Source of the DNA: Moduliflexus sp964602655
Lineage (GTDB): Bacteria; Moduliflexota; Moduliflexia; Moduliflexales; Moduliflexaceae
Reading direction: 5' to 3'
DNA length: 64,000 nucleotides
NCBI GenBank assembly: GCA_964602655.1
Contig: CAZRSF010000027.1
Span: forward strand, 5,306-69,305
Shown: one piece after another, positions 7,396 through 16,776 of the stretch
Layout of the letters: each line of letters starts with the position of its first letter
Position numbering within the stretch: position 1 is the stretch's first letter
Program-made: the position numbers and the translations under genes
Notes under the pieces: model-generated
What the model saw: only the letters and a program-made list of their open reading frames with translations
The model's database searches: none
Told to the model about the DNA's origin: nothing

Positions 7396-10300
7396 ATGAA
7401 GATGTCCATCCGCACGAAATTTTTAATTGTGTGCCTGTTTTTAGTGCTCGTCACGATTGCCGGGATTTCGCTGACATACTATACCCTCACCAAACAGGAT
7501 AAACAGCGGGAATCGCGCCAGCGCATTCAGATTGGCTTTGATATTATTCTGAATGATTACACCAGGCGCATCACCATCTATACGCAGAGCGTCAAAAGAT
7601 TTCTGGCTGAAAATGTCGCGCTGCTTTGGGCTACCTATACCTACAGTCGCGATCAGAGCGAAGAAGGCACGATCCGTTTTCTGTTCGATAATTTTGCCGA
7701 CGCTTCGGAAGAACTGCGGCAATTCGGGCGTGTGGCATCTGCCGACCGCGTGATGCTGTATGGCGCGAATCGGCGCTTGCTGGTCGTGTATCGCCGTGTC
7801 GGAGAGCAAGAGTTGAAGGGGGGCTATTTTGTCTCAGCGGAAGAAGGTGCGCAATATCTCCCGATGAATGACCCGATGACCCTGGCTGAGATTACCTTTC
7901 GACGAATCAACAGCGCGTTGCATTTCAAAAACAAACCATTTCCTGACGTTCCTTTGCCGCCTGGGGTTGCTGCGATCTATGATCAGGATATCCCGGATGA
8001 TATTTCGATTTATATTTTTAAAGAGGGCACACAATTAGGGATTCGAATCGTGGCGCCGATTTATCGCCGCGACGTGAAAATGGGGGTGCTGGTGGGGGAT
8101 GTGTTTTACACCCAGAGCATGATCGAAGAATATGCCTCCCTGAGTAAAACGGAGATCAACTTTTTCGCGGAAAATCAATTCAGCGTCGGCACGCTCAAAA
8201 AACAAATGCTGCTGGATGAGCGCATCCTCACCGGGACGATGAGTTGCCAGGATGTGCGTGATCAACTCCAGCATCTCGCGATTACATCGGTCACATTCGG
8301 CATTGACACGTATTATCAGGGAGCATGTGTTCTGAAAAATGGCGAGAATGCGATTGGGACGATCACGGTGAGTTTATCGCAAGAGATCGAACAGCAAGAG
8401 ATCGGTAATATTCTCGAAACGGTATTCACAACTTCCGGGATTGGCATCCTGATTTGCCTTGCATTAGTCTCCTGGGTTGTTGTGCCGAAATTTACGAATC
8501 CGATTCTGCGCCTGGATCATGCCGCATTACGGATGGCGCAAGGAGATTTGCAGCAGCCGATTGATGTGCGCGGAAATGATGAACTCAGCACATTAGCGCA
8601 AAGTTTTGCGCACATGCGTGATGAGATTCAGCGCAAAATTCAGGAATTAGAGAACCTGAACGCTGAACTTGATCAGCGCGTCGAAAACCGCACTGCCGAA
8701 CTTGTCCGTCAAAAATATATTCTGGACATCTTTATGGAAACTGTCCCGGATCGAATTTTCTTTAAAGATCGCGAAGGCAAGATTACTCGCGCGAACGCGG
8801 CCTATACTCTTCGCATCGGATTGCATAATCCGACAGAAGCTATCGGAAAGACTGTATTTGACCTATTTCCGACTGAAGAGGCGCAAAAACGACACGAACA
8901 AGACCTGGAGATTCTTCGTACCGGCATCCCATTGATTGGCGAAGAAGAAGAACGAGAAGGGAACGACGGGCAGCGAGAATGGGCATTAATTACGAAAATG
9001 CCGCTCAGAAACGAGCATGGCGACATTATCGGTACGTTCGGCATCTCTCGTGACATTACATTACTCAAACATAGCGAAGAGGCGCTGCGCCAGGCCAAAG
9101 AGTCGGCGGAATCCGCCAGCCGCGCCAAAAGCGAATTTTTAGCCAACATGAGCCATGAACTGCGTACCCCGTTAAACGTGATGTTAGGGTTCGCGCAAAT
9201 TATGGCGCGTCACTCCGATATTTCCGGCGAAAATAGGGAATATCTCGATATTATCCGCCATAGCGGGGAACATTTGCTGAGTCTGATCAATAACGTGTTA
9301 GACCTCTCGAAAATCGAAGCCGGACGCATGAGCGTCAACGAAAGCACGATTGATCTCTTTCGTCTTTTAAGCGAATTAGAAGAAATGTTCACGCATAAAG
9401 CGGCGCAAAAACATCTGAGCGTCATCTTCGAACAGGCTGAACATACGCCGCAATACGTCTATCTTGACGCGCCAAAGTTGCGGCAGGTATTAATCAATCT
9501 CTTGAATAACGCCATTAAATTTACCGAAGAAGGCGGAATCGCCGTGCGTGTCAAGCCTGTGGAAGCGCCTGCGGCGATGCCTGAGCAGCAGAATCGCTGC
9601 TGGCTGCGTTTTGAGGTGGAAGACACCGGACCGGGCATTGCCCCGGAAGAAGCCGGTATGCTGTTCGAAGCTTTCGGACAGACGAAGACCGGGCGTCAAG
9701 CCCAGGAAGGCACGGGATTAGGCTTGACAATCAGCCAGCGGTTTGTGCAGTTGTTAGGCGGCGAGATTCATGTCAACAGCATTGTGGCGCAAGGCACGAC
9801 ATTTTCATTTACCATTCCTGTTGAGGTCGCGCAGGGACAGGAGACCGCCAATCTGCTCCCGTCGCGCCGAATTATCGCCTTAGAACCGGGGCAGCCGCGT
9901 TATCGTATTCTTGTCGTTGATGACAAGCCGGGTAATCGTCATGTGTTGACAAGGTTATTGACTCCCTTTGGTTTCGACGTTGCGGAAGCCGTGAATGGGC
10001 AGGAAGCGCTTGCCGTGTGGCGCGAATTCAAGCCGCACTTGATTTGGATGGATATTCGTATGCCGGTCATGAATGGCTATGAGGCGACGCGGCAGATGAA
10101 AGCCAGCGCCGAAGGTCGGGCAACTGTCGTGATTGCCTTGACAGCGAGCGGATTTGATGACGAACATGAAAAAGTGCTGGCTGCCGGATGTGATGGCTTT
10201 CTGCATAAACCTTTCCGGGAAACAGATATTTTCGAAATGATGCAGAAATACCTCGGCGTGCGTTATGTCTATGAAGAATCCCGCGACGCTGAACGTATCA

Positions 10301-10533
10301 TCACGCCAGCAACATTTCGAGATGTGTTGTCGCCCGAAGCGATCTTGGCGATCCCGTCTGAGATGCTGGCTGAGATGCGCCAGGCGGTTATCGAGGTCGA
10401 TCCGTCGAAGATGCATCAGATGATCGTCATGATCCGGCATGAACATCAGGCGCTTGCCGAAGCCTTAGAAGCGTTAATCAAAGAATTCCGGTTCGACATT
10501 TTGCAATCCATCTTTGAGGAACTCGACGCATGA
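7396..10533 (+). CDS. Hybrid sensor histidine kinase / response regulator
   Basis: 1045 residues from ATG 7396, chosen over the in-frame ATG at 7357 because AGAAGG lies just upstream and MKMSIRTKF leads straight into the first membrane segment. Order: membrane segment (about 8-28), large periplasmic sensor region (about 30-345), second membrane segment (about 346-366), HAMP, coiled coil, PAS (about 440-555), HisKA with His587 in SHELRTPLN, HATPase with GTGLGLTIS, receiver domain with phospho-acceptor Asp886 in WMDIRMP, and a helical tail. It senses an extracytoplasmic signal, probably linked to the sugar transporter downstream. The stop overlaps the start of the sigma-54 activator gene by 4 bases (ATGA). 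Confidence 0.93.
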   Translation: MKMSIRTKFLIVCLFLVLVTIAGISLTYYTLTKQDKQRESRQRIQIGFDIILNDYTRRITIYTQSVKRFLAENVALLWATYTYSRDQSEEGTIRFLFDNFADASEELRQFGRVASADRVMLYGANRRLLVVYRRVGEQELKGGYFVSAEEGAQYLPMNDPMTLAEITFRRINSALHFKNKPFPDVPLPPGVAAIYDQDIPDDISIYIFKEGTQLGIRIVAPIYRRDVKMGVLVGDVFYTQSMIEEYASLSKTEINFFAENQFSVGTLKKQMLLDERILTGTMSCQDVRDQLQHLAITSVTFGIDTYYQGACVLKNGENAIGTITVSLSQEIEQQEIGNILETVFTTSGIGILICLALVSWVVVPKFTNPILRLDHAALRMAQGDLQQPIDVRGNDELSTLAQSFAHMRDEIQRKIQELENLNAELDQRVENRTAELVRQKYILDIFMETVPDRIFFKDREGKITRANAAYTLRIGLHNPTEAIGKTVFDLFPTEEAQKRHEQDLEILRTGIPLIGEEEEREGNDGQREWALITKMPLRNEHGDIIGTFGISRDITLLKHSEEALRQAKESAESASRAKSEFLANMSHELRTPLNVMLGFAQIMARHSDISGENREYLDIIRHSGEHLLSLINNVLDLSKIEAGRMSVNESTIDLFRLLSELEEMFTHKAAQKHLSVIFEQAEHTPQYVYLDAPKLRQVLINLLNNAIKFTEEGGIAVRVKPVEAPAAMPEQQNRCWLRFEVEDTGPGIAPEEAGMLFEAFGQTKTGRQAQEGTGLGLTISQRFVQLLGGEIHVNSIVAQGTTFSFTIPVEVAQGQETANLLPSRRIIALEPGQPRYRILVVDDKPGNRHVLTRLLTPFGFDVAEAVNGQEALAVWREFKPHLIWMDIRMPVMNGYEATRQMKASAEGRATVVIALTASGFDDEHEKVLAAGCDGFLHKPFRETDIFEMMQKYLGVRYVYEESRDAERIITPATFRDVLSPEAILAIPSEMLAEMRQAVIEVDPSKMHQMIVMIRHEHQALAEALEALIKEFRFDILQSIFEELDA

Positions 10534-12476
10534 ACACCAATGTATTGATGGCGAATATTTTACTGATTGATGACAACCCTCAAAATCTCGCGGCCTTGTC
10601 TCGCATTCTTTCAGAATACCACTATCAGGTGCGAACGGCCATTAATGGGCAAATTGCCTTAAAATCCATTCAACATCGCCCGCCGGATTTGATTCTGCTC
10701 GATATTATGATGCCGAATATGGATGGCTATGAAGTGTGCAGCATTTTGAAAGCTCAGGAAGAGACGCGCGATATTCCGATTATCTTTTTGAGCGCGTTGG
10801 ATGCGCCGTTAGACAAAGTCAAAGCCTTTCAGGTCGGCGGCGTGGATTATATCACCAAGCCGTTTCAGATGGATGAAGTCGTGGCGCGAGTGCAGACACA
10901 TCTCGCGCTGAAACTGATGCGCGAACAGCTTCAAGCCCAGAATCGCGAGTTAGACGCCTATCGCCACCATCTTGAAGAATTGGTGGAGCAGCGTACCGAA
11001 GAACTGCGCCGCGCCAACGCGCAACTGCACGGCGAAATCATGGAGCGCACTCGCGCCGAAGAGGCGTTACGCGCCAGTGAACAGCAGTATCGCGTGATGG
11101 CGGAACAGGCGCTGGACGGCATCCTCATTCTTCGAGAACAGCGTATTATCTTTTGTAACGCCGCCTTCATCTCCATTGCGGCGCGTCCTGCAAAACAGAT
11201 CATGGAACAGAACGTGCTCGATTTTTTTCCTGAAGCGGCGCGGCGGCATATCTGGGAGCAATTGCAATCGCAGGAAACTCCGCCGTCGGAATGGCAGGAG
11301 CAATTGCTGCGGAACGGCGGCGCATTATGGGTAGAATTGGAATATGCCTCGATTGTGTGGAATAGCCAGCCTGCAACCCTGTTAACCATCCGTGATGTGC
11401 ATGACTGCAAGCTTCGGGAGCTACATCTGGAAGAAGAGCGCGAACGCCTTCAGAAAGAGAATTCGACCTTCAAATCTACCTTGACCGAACGGTATCGCTT
11501 CGGCGAACTCATCGGAAAAAGCCAGCCCATGCAGCGCGTGTACGAATTAGCCATGAGCGCGGCGACCTCCGACGTGAATACGCTGATTGTCGGGGAATCC
11601 GGCACAGGCAAAGAATTGATTGCGCGAACGATTTACCAGATCAGCGCGCGGAAACAGCAGGCGTTTGTGGCGGTGAATTGCGCCTCCATTCCGGAAACGT
11701 TGTTCGAACGGGAATTTTTCGGCCACCGCAAAGGGGCGTTTACTGGCGCGGATCGCGATAAGGCCGGGTTTTTTGATCAAGCGCATCGCGGAGTCTTATT
11801 TTTGGATGAAGTGACGGAATTGACGCCGGGCATGCAGGCGAAATTGCTGCGCGCACTGCAAAACGGCGAATATGTTCCTCTCGGCAGCACGACACCGAAG
11901 CAGGCCAATGTGCTGCTGATTGCGGCGACCAATAAAGAGTGGAAAACCTTGCTTCAGCAGGGCAAATTGCGCGAAGACTTTTTTTATCGCATCTGCGTGA
12001 TTGAAATCCCTGTTCCCCCGCTTCGCGAGCGAAAAGACGACTTATTGCTATTGATTGAGCATTTTTTAGAGTTAGCGCGCCGCAAACGGGAATCGCTCCC
12101 GGCAAATGCGCCGCGCATCCCGGCGACGCTGCCGGGGCATGTGTCCGATTCCTTCTATCGCTATGATTGGCCAGGAAACGTGCGCGAACTGCAAAACACG
12201 TTGCAACGCTATCTTGCGACGCAGCATTTGAACGGCAATTTGCCGCTGATTCAGCAGCATCAGAATGCGTCAGCCCGCGTGTTGTCATCATCAACGCCGA
12301 ATATCGAGGGGTTGTCGCTGCCGGACGCGATCAATGCATTCGAAAAACAGGTGATTATCGAGGCGTTGGACAAGAATCAGCAGCATAAAATCCAGACCGC
12401 CAAAATGTTGGGCATTCCCCGCAGCACCCTGCATCGGAAGATCAAGGAGCATGGCATTGCGGATTTGGAGCGGTAA
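10530..12476 (+). CDS. Sigma-54-dependent response regulator (REC-PAS-AAA-Fis)
   Basis: 648 residues. Receiver domain about 8-122 with Asp58 (LILLDIMMP), coiled coil, PAS domain about 184-295, AAA+ sigma-54 interaction domain from about 325 with Walker A GESGTGKE (355-362) and the sigma-54 contact loop GAFTGA (402-407), and a C-terminal Fis-type helix-turn-helix (about 600-645, ending MLGIPRSTLHRKIKEHGI). All parts needed to open a sigma-54 promoter are present. The ATGA overlap with the kinase gene indicates coupled expression, so kinase and regulator form one phosphorelay. A good -24/-12 element 176 bases after the stop points to ytfQ as a target. Confidence 0.95.
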   Translation: MNTNVLMANILLIDDNPQNLAALSRILSEYHYQVRTAINGQIALKSIQHRPPDLILLDIMMPNMDGYEVCSILKAQEETRDIPIIFLSALDAPLDKVKAFQVGGVDYITKPFQMDEVVARVQTHLALKLMREQLQAQNRELDAYRHHLEELVEQRTEELRRANAQLHGEIMERTRAEEALRASEQQYRVMAEQALDGILILREQRIIFCNAAFISIAARPAKQIMEQNVLDFFPEAARRHIWEQLQSQETPPSEWQEQLLRNGGALWVELEYASIVWNSQPATLLTIRDVHDCKLRELHLEEERERLQKENSTFKSTLTERYRFGELIGKSQPMQRVYELAMSAATSDVNTLIVGESGTGKELIARTIYQISARKQQAFVAVNCASIPETLFEREFFGHRKGAFTGADRDKAGFFDQAHRGVLFLDEVTELTPGMQAKLLRALQNGEYVPLGSTTPKQANVLLIAATNKEWKTLLQQGKLREDFFYRICVIEIPVPPLRERKDDLLLLIEHFLELARRKRESLPANAPRIPATLPGHVSDSFYRYDWPGNVRELQNTLQRYLATQHLNGNLPLIQQHQNASARVLSSSTPNIEGLSLPDAINAFEKQVIIEALDKNQQHKIQTAKMLGIPRSTLHRKIKEHGIADLER

Positions 12477-12499
12477 ATGTGGCATGTCCTAAAAATGAA

Positions 12500-12530
12500 G
12501 CGCTGTCCATTTTTGGGACAGCGCCATTTT
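12500..12530 (+). terminator. Intrinsic terminator after the sigma-54 activator gene
   Basis: A perfect 9-bp stem, GCGCTGTCC (12500-12508) with GGACAGCGC (12516-12524), closes a 7-base loop. It is followed by CATTTTTA. Confidence 0.8.
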
Positions 12531-12651
12531 TACGGTATTGCTAAGTACATGTCCTCGTTTTTCTGTTGATTGTCTTGTTTTTGAGACACCTTCCGATGAA
12601 TTTGCCAATAGATACGCACCGCTTCCCCCTGTTAAAAGGGGTTTCGTCGAG

Positions 12652-12669
12652 TTGGCATCACACTTGCTA
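12652..12669 (+). promoter_or_regulatory. Sigma-54 (-24/-12) promoter upstream of ytfQ
   Basis: TTGGCATCACACTTGCT carries GG at 12654-12655 and GC at 12666-12667 exactly ten bases apart, matching the TGGCAC-N5-TTGC consensus closely. It lies 137 bases upstream of the ytfQ start and 176 bases downstream of a gene for a complete sigma-54 activator. No equally good -35/-10 pair is seen in this gap. Confidence 0.75.
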
Positions 12670-12753
12670 TATTATGATAAACGTCAAACATCATTTGACA
12701 CACAAGCGACACAACAACTTCATAAACCTAATCAAGGAGGCAGTATTCGATAA

Positions 12754-12786
12754 ATGGCTGACCGAAAACGGGAAGGCATTTTTTGA
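12754..12786 (+). CDS. Possible 10-residue leader peptide upstream of ytfQ
   Basis: ATG 12754 reads MADRKREGIF and stops at 12784-12786. A strong AAGGAGG (12734-12740) lies 13 bases upstream, a little far, whereas the transporter gene itself has only a poorly spaced GAGG overlapping this stop codon. Translational coupling from leader to ytfQ is possible. The peptide has no recognisable homologue type and may be incidental. Confidence 0.35.
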   Translation: MADRKREGIF

Positions 12787-12805
12787 GGTACTGGTATCTC
12801 GCCGT

Positions 12806-13813
12806 ATGAAACAATTTTTTCAAGCAATGTCTGTGGCAGTTGCTATTTTGATGGGAGTTGCGTTGGTTGGTCAAACCGCTGATGCGCAGTGCAAAGATAA
12901 ACATGACAAGAAGATCGTTGTCGGTTTTTCTCAGATCGGCGCAGAAAGCGCATGGCGCGCAGCCAACACCGAATCTATTCAGAAAGAAGCTGAAAAACGC
13001 AGCGAATGTATCGAATTGAAGTTCTCGGATGCCCAGCAGAAACAGGAAAACCAGATTAAAGCGATTCGTTCGTTCATTGCGCAGGGCGTGGATGTCATCG
13101 CCTTCTCTCCTGTCGTGGAAAGCGGTTGGGAACCTGTCTTGAAAGAAGCCAAAGATGCTGGCATTCCAGTGATTTTGAGCGACCGCGCTGTTGATGTGAG
13201 CGACGATACGTTGTGGGTGTCGTTTATGGGGTCTGACTTCGTCGAAGAAGGCCGCCGTACAGCAAAATGGCTGGTGGAAAACTATGAAAAAGTGAAACGC
13301 GCTGACAAAACGATGGATAAAGTGCGGATTGTCGAATTACAGGGCACAGTTGGTTCTGCTCCTGCGAATGATCGTTTCGCCGGATTCCGCGAAGTGCTGA
13401 AAGATCATCCGAATTTCGAAATCGTGAAAACCCAGAGCGCAGACTTCACCCGCGCTGGTGGCAAACAAGTCATGGAAGCCTTCCTGAAAGCCGAAGGCGA
13501 CAAGATTGATGTGGTGTACGGCCATAATGATGACAGCGCGCTCGGCGCAATTCAGGCGATTGAAGAAGCTGGCATGAAACCTGGCAAAGACATTATCATC
13601 GTGTCTATTGATGCCGTTCGCGGCGCATTCGAAGCGATGGTCGAAGGCAAGTTGAATGCGACCATCGAATGCAGCCCGTTACTTGGACCGCAGTTGTTTG
13701 ACGCTGTCGAAGATTTAGCGTTAGGCAAAGAATTGCCGAAACGGATCGTGACGGAAGAAGGCGTGTTCCCTGCTGAAGTCGCAAAAGAAACCCTCCCGCT
13801 GAGAACATATTAA
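12806..13813 (+). CDS. ytfQ: Sugar ABC transporter substrate-binding protein (galactofuranose type)
   Basis: 335 residues from ATG 12806; the longer frame upstream lacks a signal peptide context and is rejected. A cleavable signal peptide covers residues 1-27 (cleavage after TADA). The periplasmic-binding fold matches E. coli YtfQ closely: VGFSQIGAES, SDAQQKQENQIKAIRSF, FSPVVESGWEPVLKEAKDA, VELQGTVGSAPANDR and YGHNDDSALGAIQAIEEAG. It would capture a furanose or related sugar and deliver it to the YtfR/YtfT/YjfF complex. The real substrate here is open: the next catabolic genes are rhamnose isomerase and an aldolase, so a deoxyhexose is possible. Expression is probably sigma-54 dependent. Confidence 0.92.
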   Translation: MKQFFQAMSVAVAILMGVALVGQTADAQCKDKHDKKIVVGFSQIGAESAWRAANTESIQKEAEKRSECIELKFSDAQQKQENQIKAIRSFIAQGVDVIAFSPVVESGWEPVLKEAKDAGIPVILSDRAVDVSDDTLWVSFMGSDFVEEGRRTAKWLVENYEKVKRADKTMDKVRIVELQGTVGSAPANDRFAGFREVLKDHPNFEIVKTQSADFTRAGGKQVMEAFLKAEGDKIDVVYGHNDDSALGAIQAIEEAGMKPGKDIIIVSIDAVRGAFEAMVEGKLNATIECSPLLGPQLFDAVEDLALGKELPKRIVTEEGVFPAEVAKETLPLRTY

Positions 13814-13824
13814 TCCCACACCAT

Positions 13825-13870
13825 TCGCGCGAAGGCAGCCTGCCTTCGCGCGAGCCTGCTCGCCTTTTTT
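13825..13870 (+). promoter_or_regulatory. Overlapping hairpins between ytfQ and ytfR
   Basis: A 14-bp perfect inverted repeat (TCGCGCGAAGGCAG at 13825-13838 and its complement at 13840-13853, with one central base) overlaps a second hairpin, GCGAG-CCTG-CTCGC (13850-13863), followed by CTTTTTT. The first would protect the 3' end of the binding-protein message; the second looks like a weak terminator. Both use bases 13850-13853, so they compete. Confidence 0.65.
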
Positions 13871-13896
13871 CCTCACGCGATTTCGGGAGTCATGGA

Positions 13897-14100
13897 ATGA
13901 TATACCACCAACAGATATTTGCCCATCATCTTGAAACGGCATCTTTGAGCGCATCATGCGCAACGATAGAATCGAAAGAACAAGACATGTATCAACGTTA
14001 TCTCGCATTTATAAAACAGAAGGGGCAAAAAAGGCGGTATCGTTCGATTGCAGCAGAATTAGCCCACAAGACGTTCGACAACCATGAGGAGGAGTCGTAA
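13897..14100 (+). CDS. Small hypothetical ORF between ytfQ and ytfR
   Basis: 67 codons from ATG 13897, with an internal ATG at 13987 that would give 37. The stop TAA shares one base with the ytfR start (TAATG). The ytfR ribosome site AGGAGGAG lies inside its last codons, so translation could be coupled. No domain is recognised; the C-terminal half is basic and helical. It may be only an open leader sequence. Confidence 0.3.
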   Translation: MIYHQQIFAHHLETASLSASCATIESKEQDMYQRYLAFIKQKGQKRRYRSIAAELAHKTFDNHEEES

Positions 14101-15623
14101 TGGAACCGAACCATAAAATTCTTCTTGAAATTCGCGGATTAAGTAAGACGTTTCCTGGCGTAAAAGCCCTGTCAGGCGTGGATTTTTTTCTGAGAGCCGG
14201 AGAAGTGCATTGTTTGATGGGAGAAAACGGCGCGGGAAAATCTACCTTAATTAAAGTGTTTACCGGGTTATACAAAAAAGACGGCGGGAAAGTATTGTAC
14301 GAAGGGCGGCCATTCGAAATTTCATCGCCAGTGGAAGCCCCTCAGCACGGCATCAGCACGGTGTATCAGGAGATCAACCTGATTCCGGCGTTGTCTGTTG
14401 CGGAAAATATCTATCTTGGCCGCCAACCGATGAAACAGGGTCGCATTGATTGGAAAGCCATTAACCAGGGCGCGCGCGCGGCGCTGAAAAAATTAGATGT
14501 GGATATTGATGTCACGCAGCCTGTTATTTCATACTCTGTCGCGATTCAGCAATTAGTCGCAATTGCCCGCGCACTCGATATTTCGGCAAAAATTTTAATT
14601 TTGGATGAGCCGACCTCCAGCCTTGATGCGCAGGAAGTCGAACAATTATTCAGTTTGATCCGCAAATTAAAAGGTGAAGGCATTGCGATTATCTTCGTCA
14701 CCCACTTTCTTGATCAGGTGTATCAAATTTCCGACCGGATTACAGTGTTGCGAAACGGCGAATTAGTCGGGGAATACAAAACCGCCGAATTGCCTCGTCT
14801 TGAGTTGATTGCGCGGATGTTAGGCAAACGGTTGGAAGAATTCGTCAGCGAAAGCGGGGCCAATCTTGTCACAAAAGAAGAGCAGGGCAAAAAACCGTTT
14901 ATTCAGGTTCGCGGATTGGAACGTAAAGGCGCGATAGCCCCATTCGATTTGGATATTCGCGAAGGAGAAGTGCTGGGATTGGCCGGATTGTTAGGCTCTG
15001 GCCGCACAGAAATCGCGCGGCTGCTGTTTGGCATTGATAAAGCGCATTCTGGCAAAGTGTTGTTAGATGGCAACGAGACGGATATTTCTTCGCCGCATAA
15101 AGCGATTGACGCGAAATTCGCGTTCTGCCCGGAAGACCGCAAAACCGAGGGGATTATTCCTGATTTGACCGTGCGGGAAAACATTATTTTAGCGTTGCAA
15201 GGCACCAAAGGCATTTTTAAGACGCTCTCAAAACGCGAGCAGATGGAAATTGTTGATAAATACATCAAAGCCCTGGCAATCAAAACGCCGAATGCCGAAC
15301 AATTGGTCAAAAACCTGAGCGGCGGCAATCAGCAAAAAGTGATTGTGTCCCGCTGGCTCGCCTCGAACCCGCGCTTTTTGATTCTCGATGAACCAACTCG
15401 CGGTATTGATGTCGGCGCAAAAGCGGAAATTCAAAAATTAGTAATCGCGTTGAGCCGTGAAGAACAAATGGCGATTTTGTTTATCTCGTCCGAATTGGAA
15501 GAAGTGATTCGATGCAGCGATCGTGTGGCCGTGTTGCGAGATCGCCGGAAAATAGGCGAATTAGTCGGCGATCAAATCGAAGAAACGCATATTATGCACA
15601 CGATTGCGAAGAAGGAGGATTAA
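14100..15623 (+). CDS. ytfR: Sugar ABC transporter ATP-binding protein (two ABC domains)
   Basis: 507 residues, the usual size for double-domain carbohydrate importer ATPases of the RbsA/MglA/YtfR group. The first domain has Walker A GENGAGKST and LILDEPTSSLD. The second has the degenerate Walker A region LLGSGRTE, the signature LSGGNQQKV and FLILDEPTRGID. The first-domain signature is the relaxed form YSVAIQQLVAIARAL typical of this group. AGGAGGAG precedes the start. It powers the permeases encoded directly downstream. Confidence 0.95.
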   Translation: MEPNHKILLEIRGLSKTFPGVKALSGVDFFLRAGEVHCLMGENGAGKSTLIKVFTGLYKKDGGKVLYEGRPFEISSPVEAPQHGISTVYQEINLIPALSVAENIYLGRQPMKQGRIDWKAINQGARAALKKLDVDIDVTQPVISYSVAIQQLVAIARALDISAKILILDEPTSSLDAQEVEQLFSLIRKLKGEGIAIIFVTHFLDQVYQISDRITVLRNGELVGEYKTAELPRLELIARMLGKRLEEFVSESGANLVTKEEQGKKPFIQVRGLERKGAIAPFDLDIREGEVLGLAGLLGSGRTEIARLLFGIDKAHSGKVLLDGNETDISSPHKAIDAKFAFCPEDRKTEGIIPDLTVRENIILALQGTKGIFKTLSKREQMEIVDKYIKALAIKTPNAEQLVKNLSGGNQQKVIVSRWLASNPRFLILDEPTRGIDVGAKAEIQKLVIALSREEQMAILFISSELEEVIRCSDRVAVLRDRRKIGELVGDQIEETHIMHTIAKKED

Positions 15624-15625
15624 AC

Positions 15626-16711
15626 ATGAAATCTTGGTTGATGCGGTTCAAATCCGATCAGGCGCAAAAAGTGTTATGGCCGGTCGTGGCCTTATGTCTG
15701 ATCTTGTTATTTAACTTTTTCTTTACGCCCGGATTCTTTCGGATTACGATCAAAGACGGCCATTTATTCGGCAGTTTGGTGGATATTCTGAATCGCGGCG
15801 CTCCGACGCTGCTGCTGACGCTCGGTATGACGCTGGTCTATGCGACTGGCGGCGTTGATCTGTCAGTCGGCTCTATTTTAGCGATTTCCGGCGCGTTAGC
15901 CGCCTATCTGATCCGTCCGGGATATGCAAACGGCATTCTGGAATATCCTGATCCTCCAACGTCAATTATCATTGCAGTCGCGCTGCCGCTGCTGCTCGCG
16001 TTGGTGGCCGGAGCGTGGAACGGATTCTTAGTCGCCTATCTCGATATTCAGCCCATCATCGCCACACTGATTTTGATGGTTGCCGGGCGCGGTATTGCCC
16101 AGTTAATTACCAAAGGTCAGATCGTGATTTTTATTCATGGACCATTCGAATTTGTGGGCGGCGGCTTTTTATTCGGGCTGCCATTCCCGGTTGTTTTGAC
16201 AATCATGATGATTGCCATTACGTTTTTTCTGACGCGCAAAACAGCGTTAGGGATGTTTATCGAAGCGGTCGGCGCGAATCCGAAAGCCAGCCGATTCATG
16301 GGCTTGCAAGCGCAGAAAATTAAATTGATGTTGTATGTCTTCTCCGGATTTTGCTCTGGCCTTGCCGGGTTAATGATCTGTTCGAATATTCGCGGCGCGG
16401 ACGCCAATAATGCTGGCTTATTCTTAGAATTAGACGCCATCGCGTCGGTGATTATTGGCGGAACGCTGAATGGAGGCCGATTTACGCTGGCCGGTTCTGT
16501 CGTCGGGACGCTGATTATCCAGAGCCTGACCACGACGATTTTAACGCGCGGCATCGCCCCGGAAGTCACATTGGTCTATAAAGCGATTGTGATTATTCTT
16601 GTCGTCTTGATTCAATCGGAAAACTTTCGCAAATTGTTGACCGGATATGTCGGCGCCATGAAAGCGAATGACGCGTCCATCCCCGCATCGTCAGCGAAAG
16701 AAGCGAAATAA
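15626..16711 (+). CDS. ytfT: Sugar ABC transporter permease
   Basis: 361 residues from ATG 15626 (GAAGGAGG nine bases upstream, 2 bases after the ytfR stop); the longer upstream frame is a shadow of ytfR. Eight to ten hydrophobic segments and the family motifs GGVDLSVGSI, LILMVAGRGIAQL and DAIASVIIGGTLNGGRFT place it in the RbsC/YtfT permease family. It pairs with YjfF to form the membrane channel of the transporter. Confidence 0.93.
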   Translation: MKSWLMRFKSDQAQKVLWPVVALCLILLFNFFFTPGFFRITIKDGHLFGSLVDILNRGAPTLLLTLGMTLVYATGGVDLSVGSILAISGALAAYLIRPGYANGILEYPDPPTSIIIAVALPLLLALVAGAWNGFLVAYLDIQPIIATLILMVAGRGIAQLITKGQIVIFIHGPFEFVGGGFLFGLPFPVVLTIMMIAITFFLTRKTALGMFIEAVGANPKASRFMGLQAQKIKLMLYVFSGFCSGLAGLMICSNIRGADANNAGLFLELDAIASVIIGGTLNGGRFTLAGSVVGTLIIQSLTTTILTRGIAPEVTLVYKAIVIILVVLIQSENFRKLLTGYVGAMKANDASIPASSAKEAK

Positions 16712-16776
16712 TAATACTAAATTAGACCTCATCGGTTGTAGAGACCTGTGAGGTCTGAAGAGAGAGGATGAATCTT

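Noticed and set aside
12566..12805. Longer N-terminus for the sugar-binding protein
   Set aside because: The extra 80 residues are not secretory in character and the signal peptide begins at the ATG at 12806.
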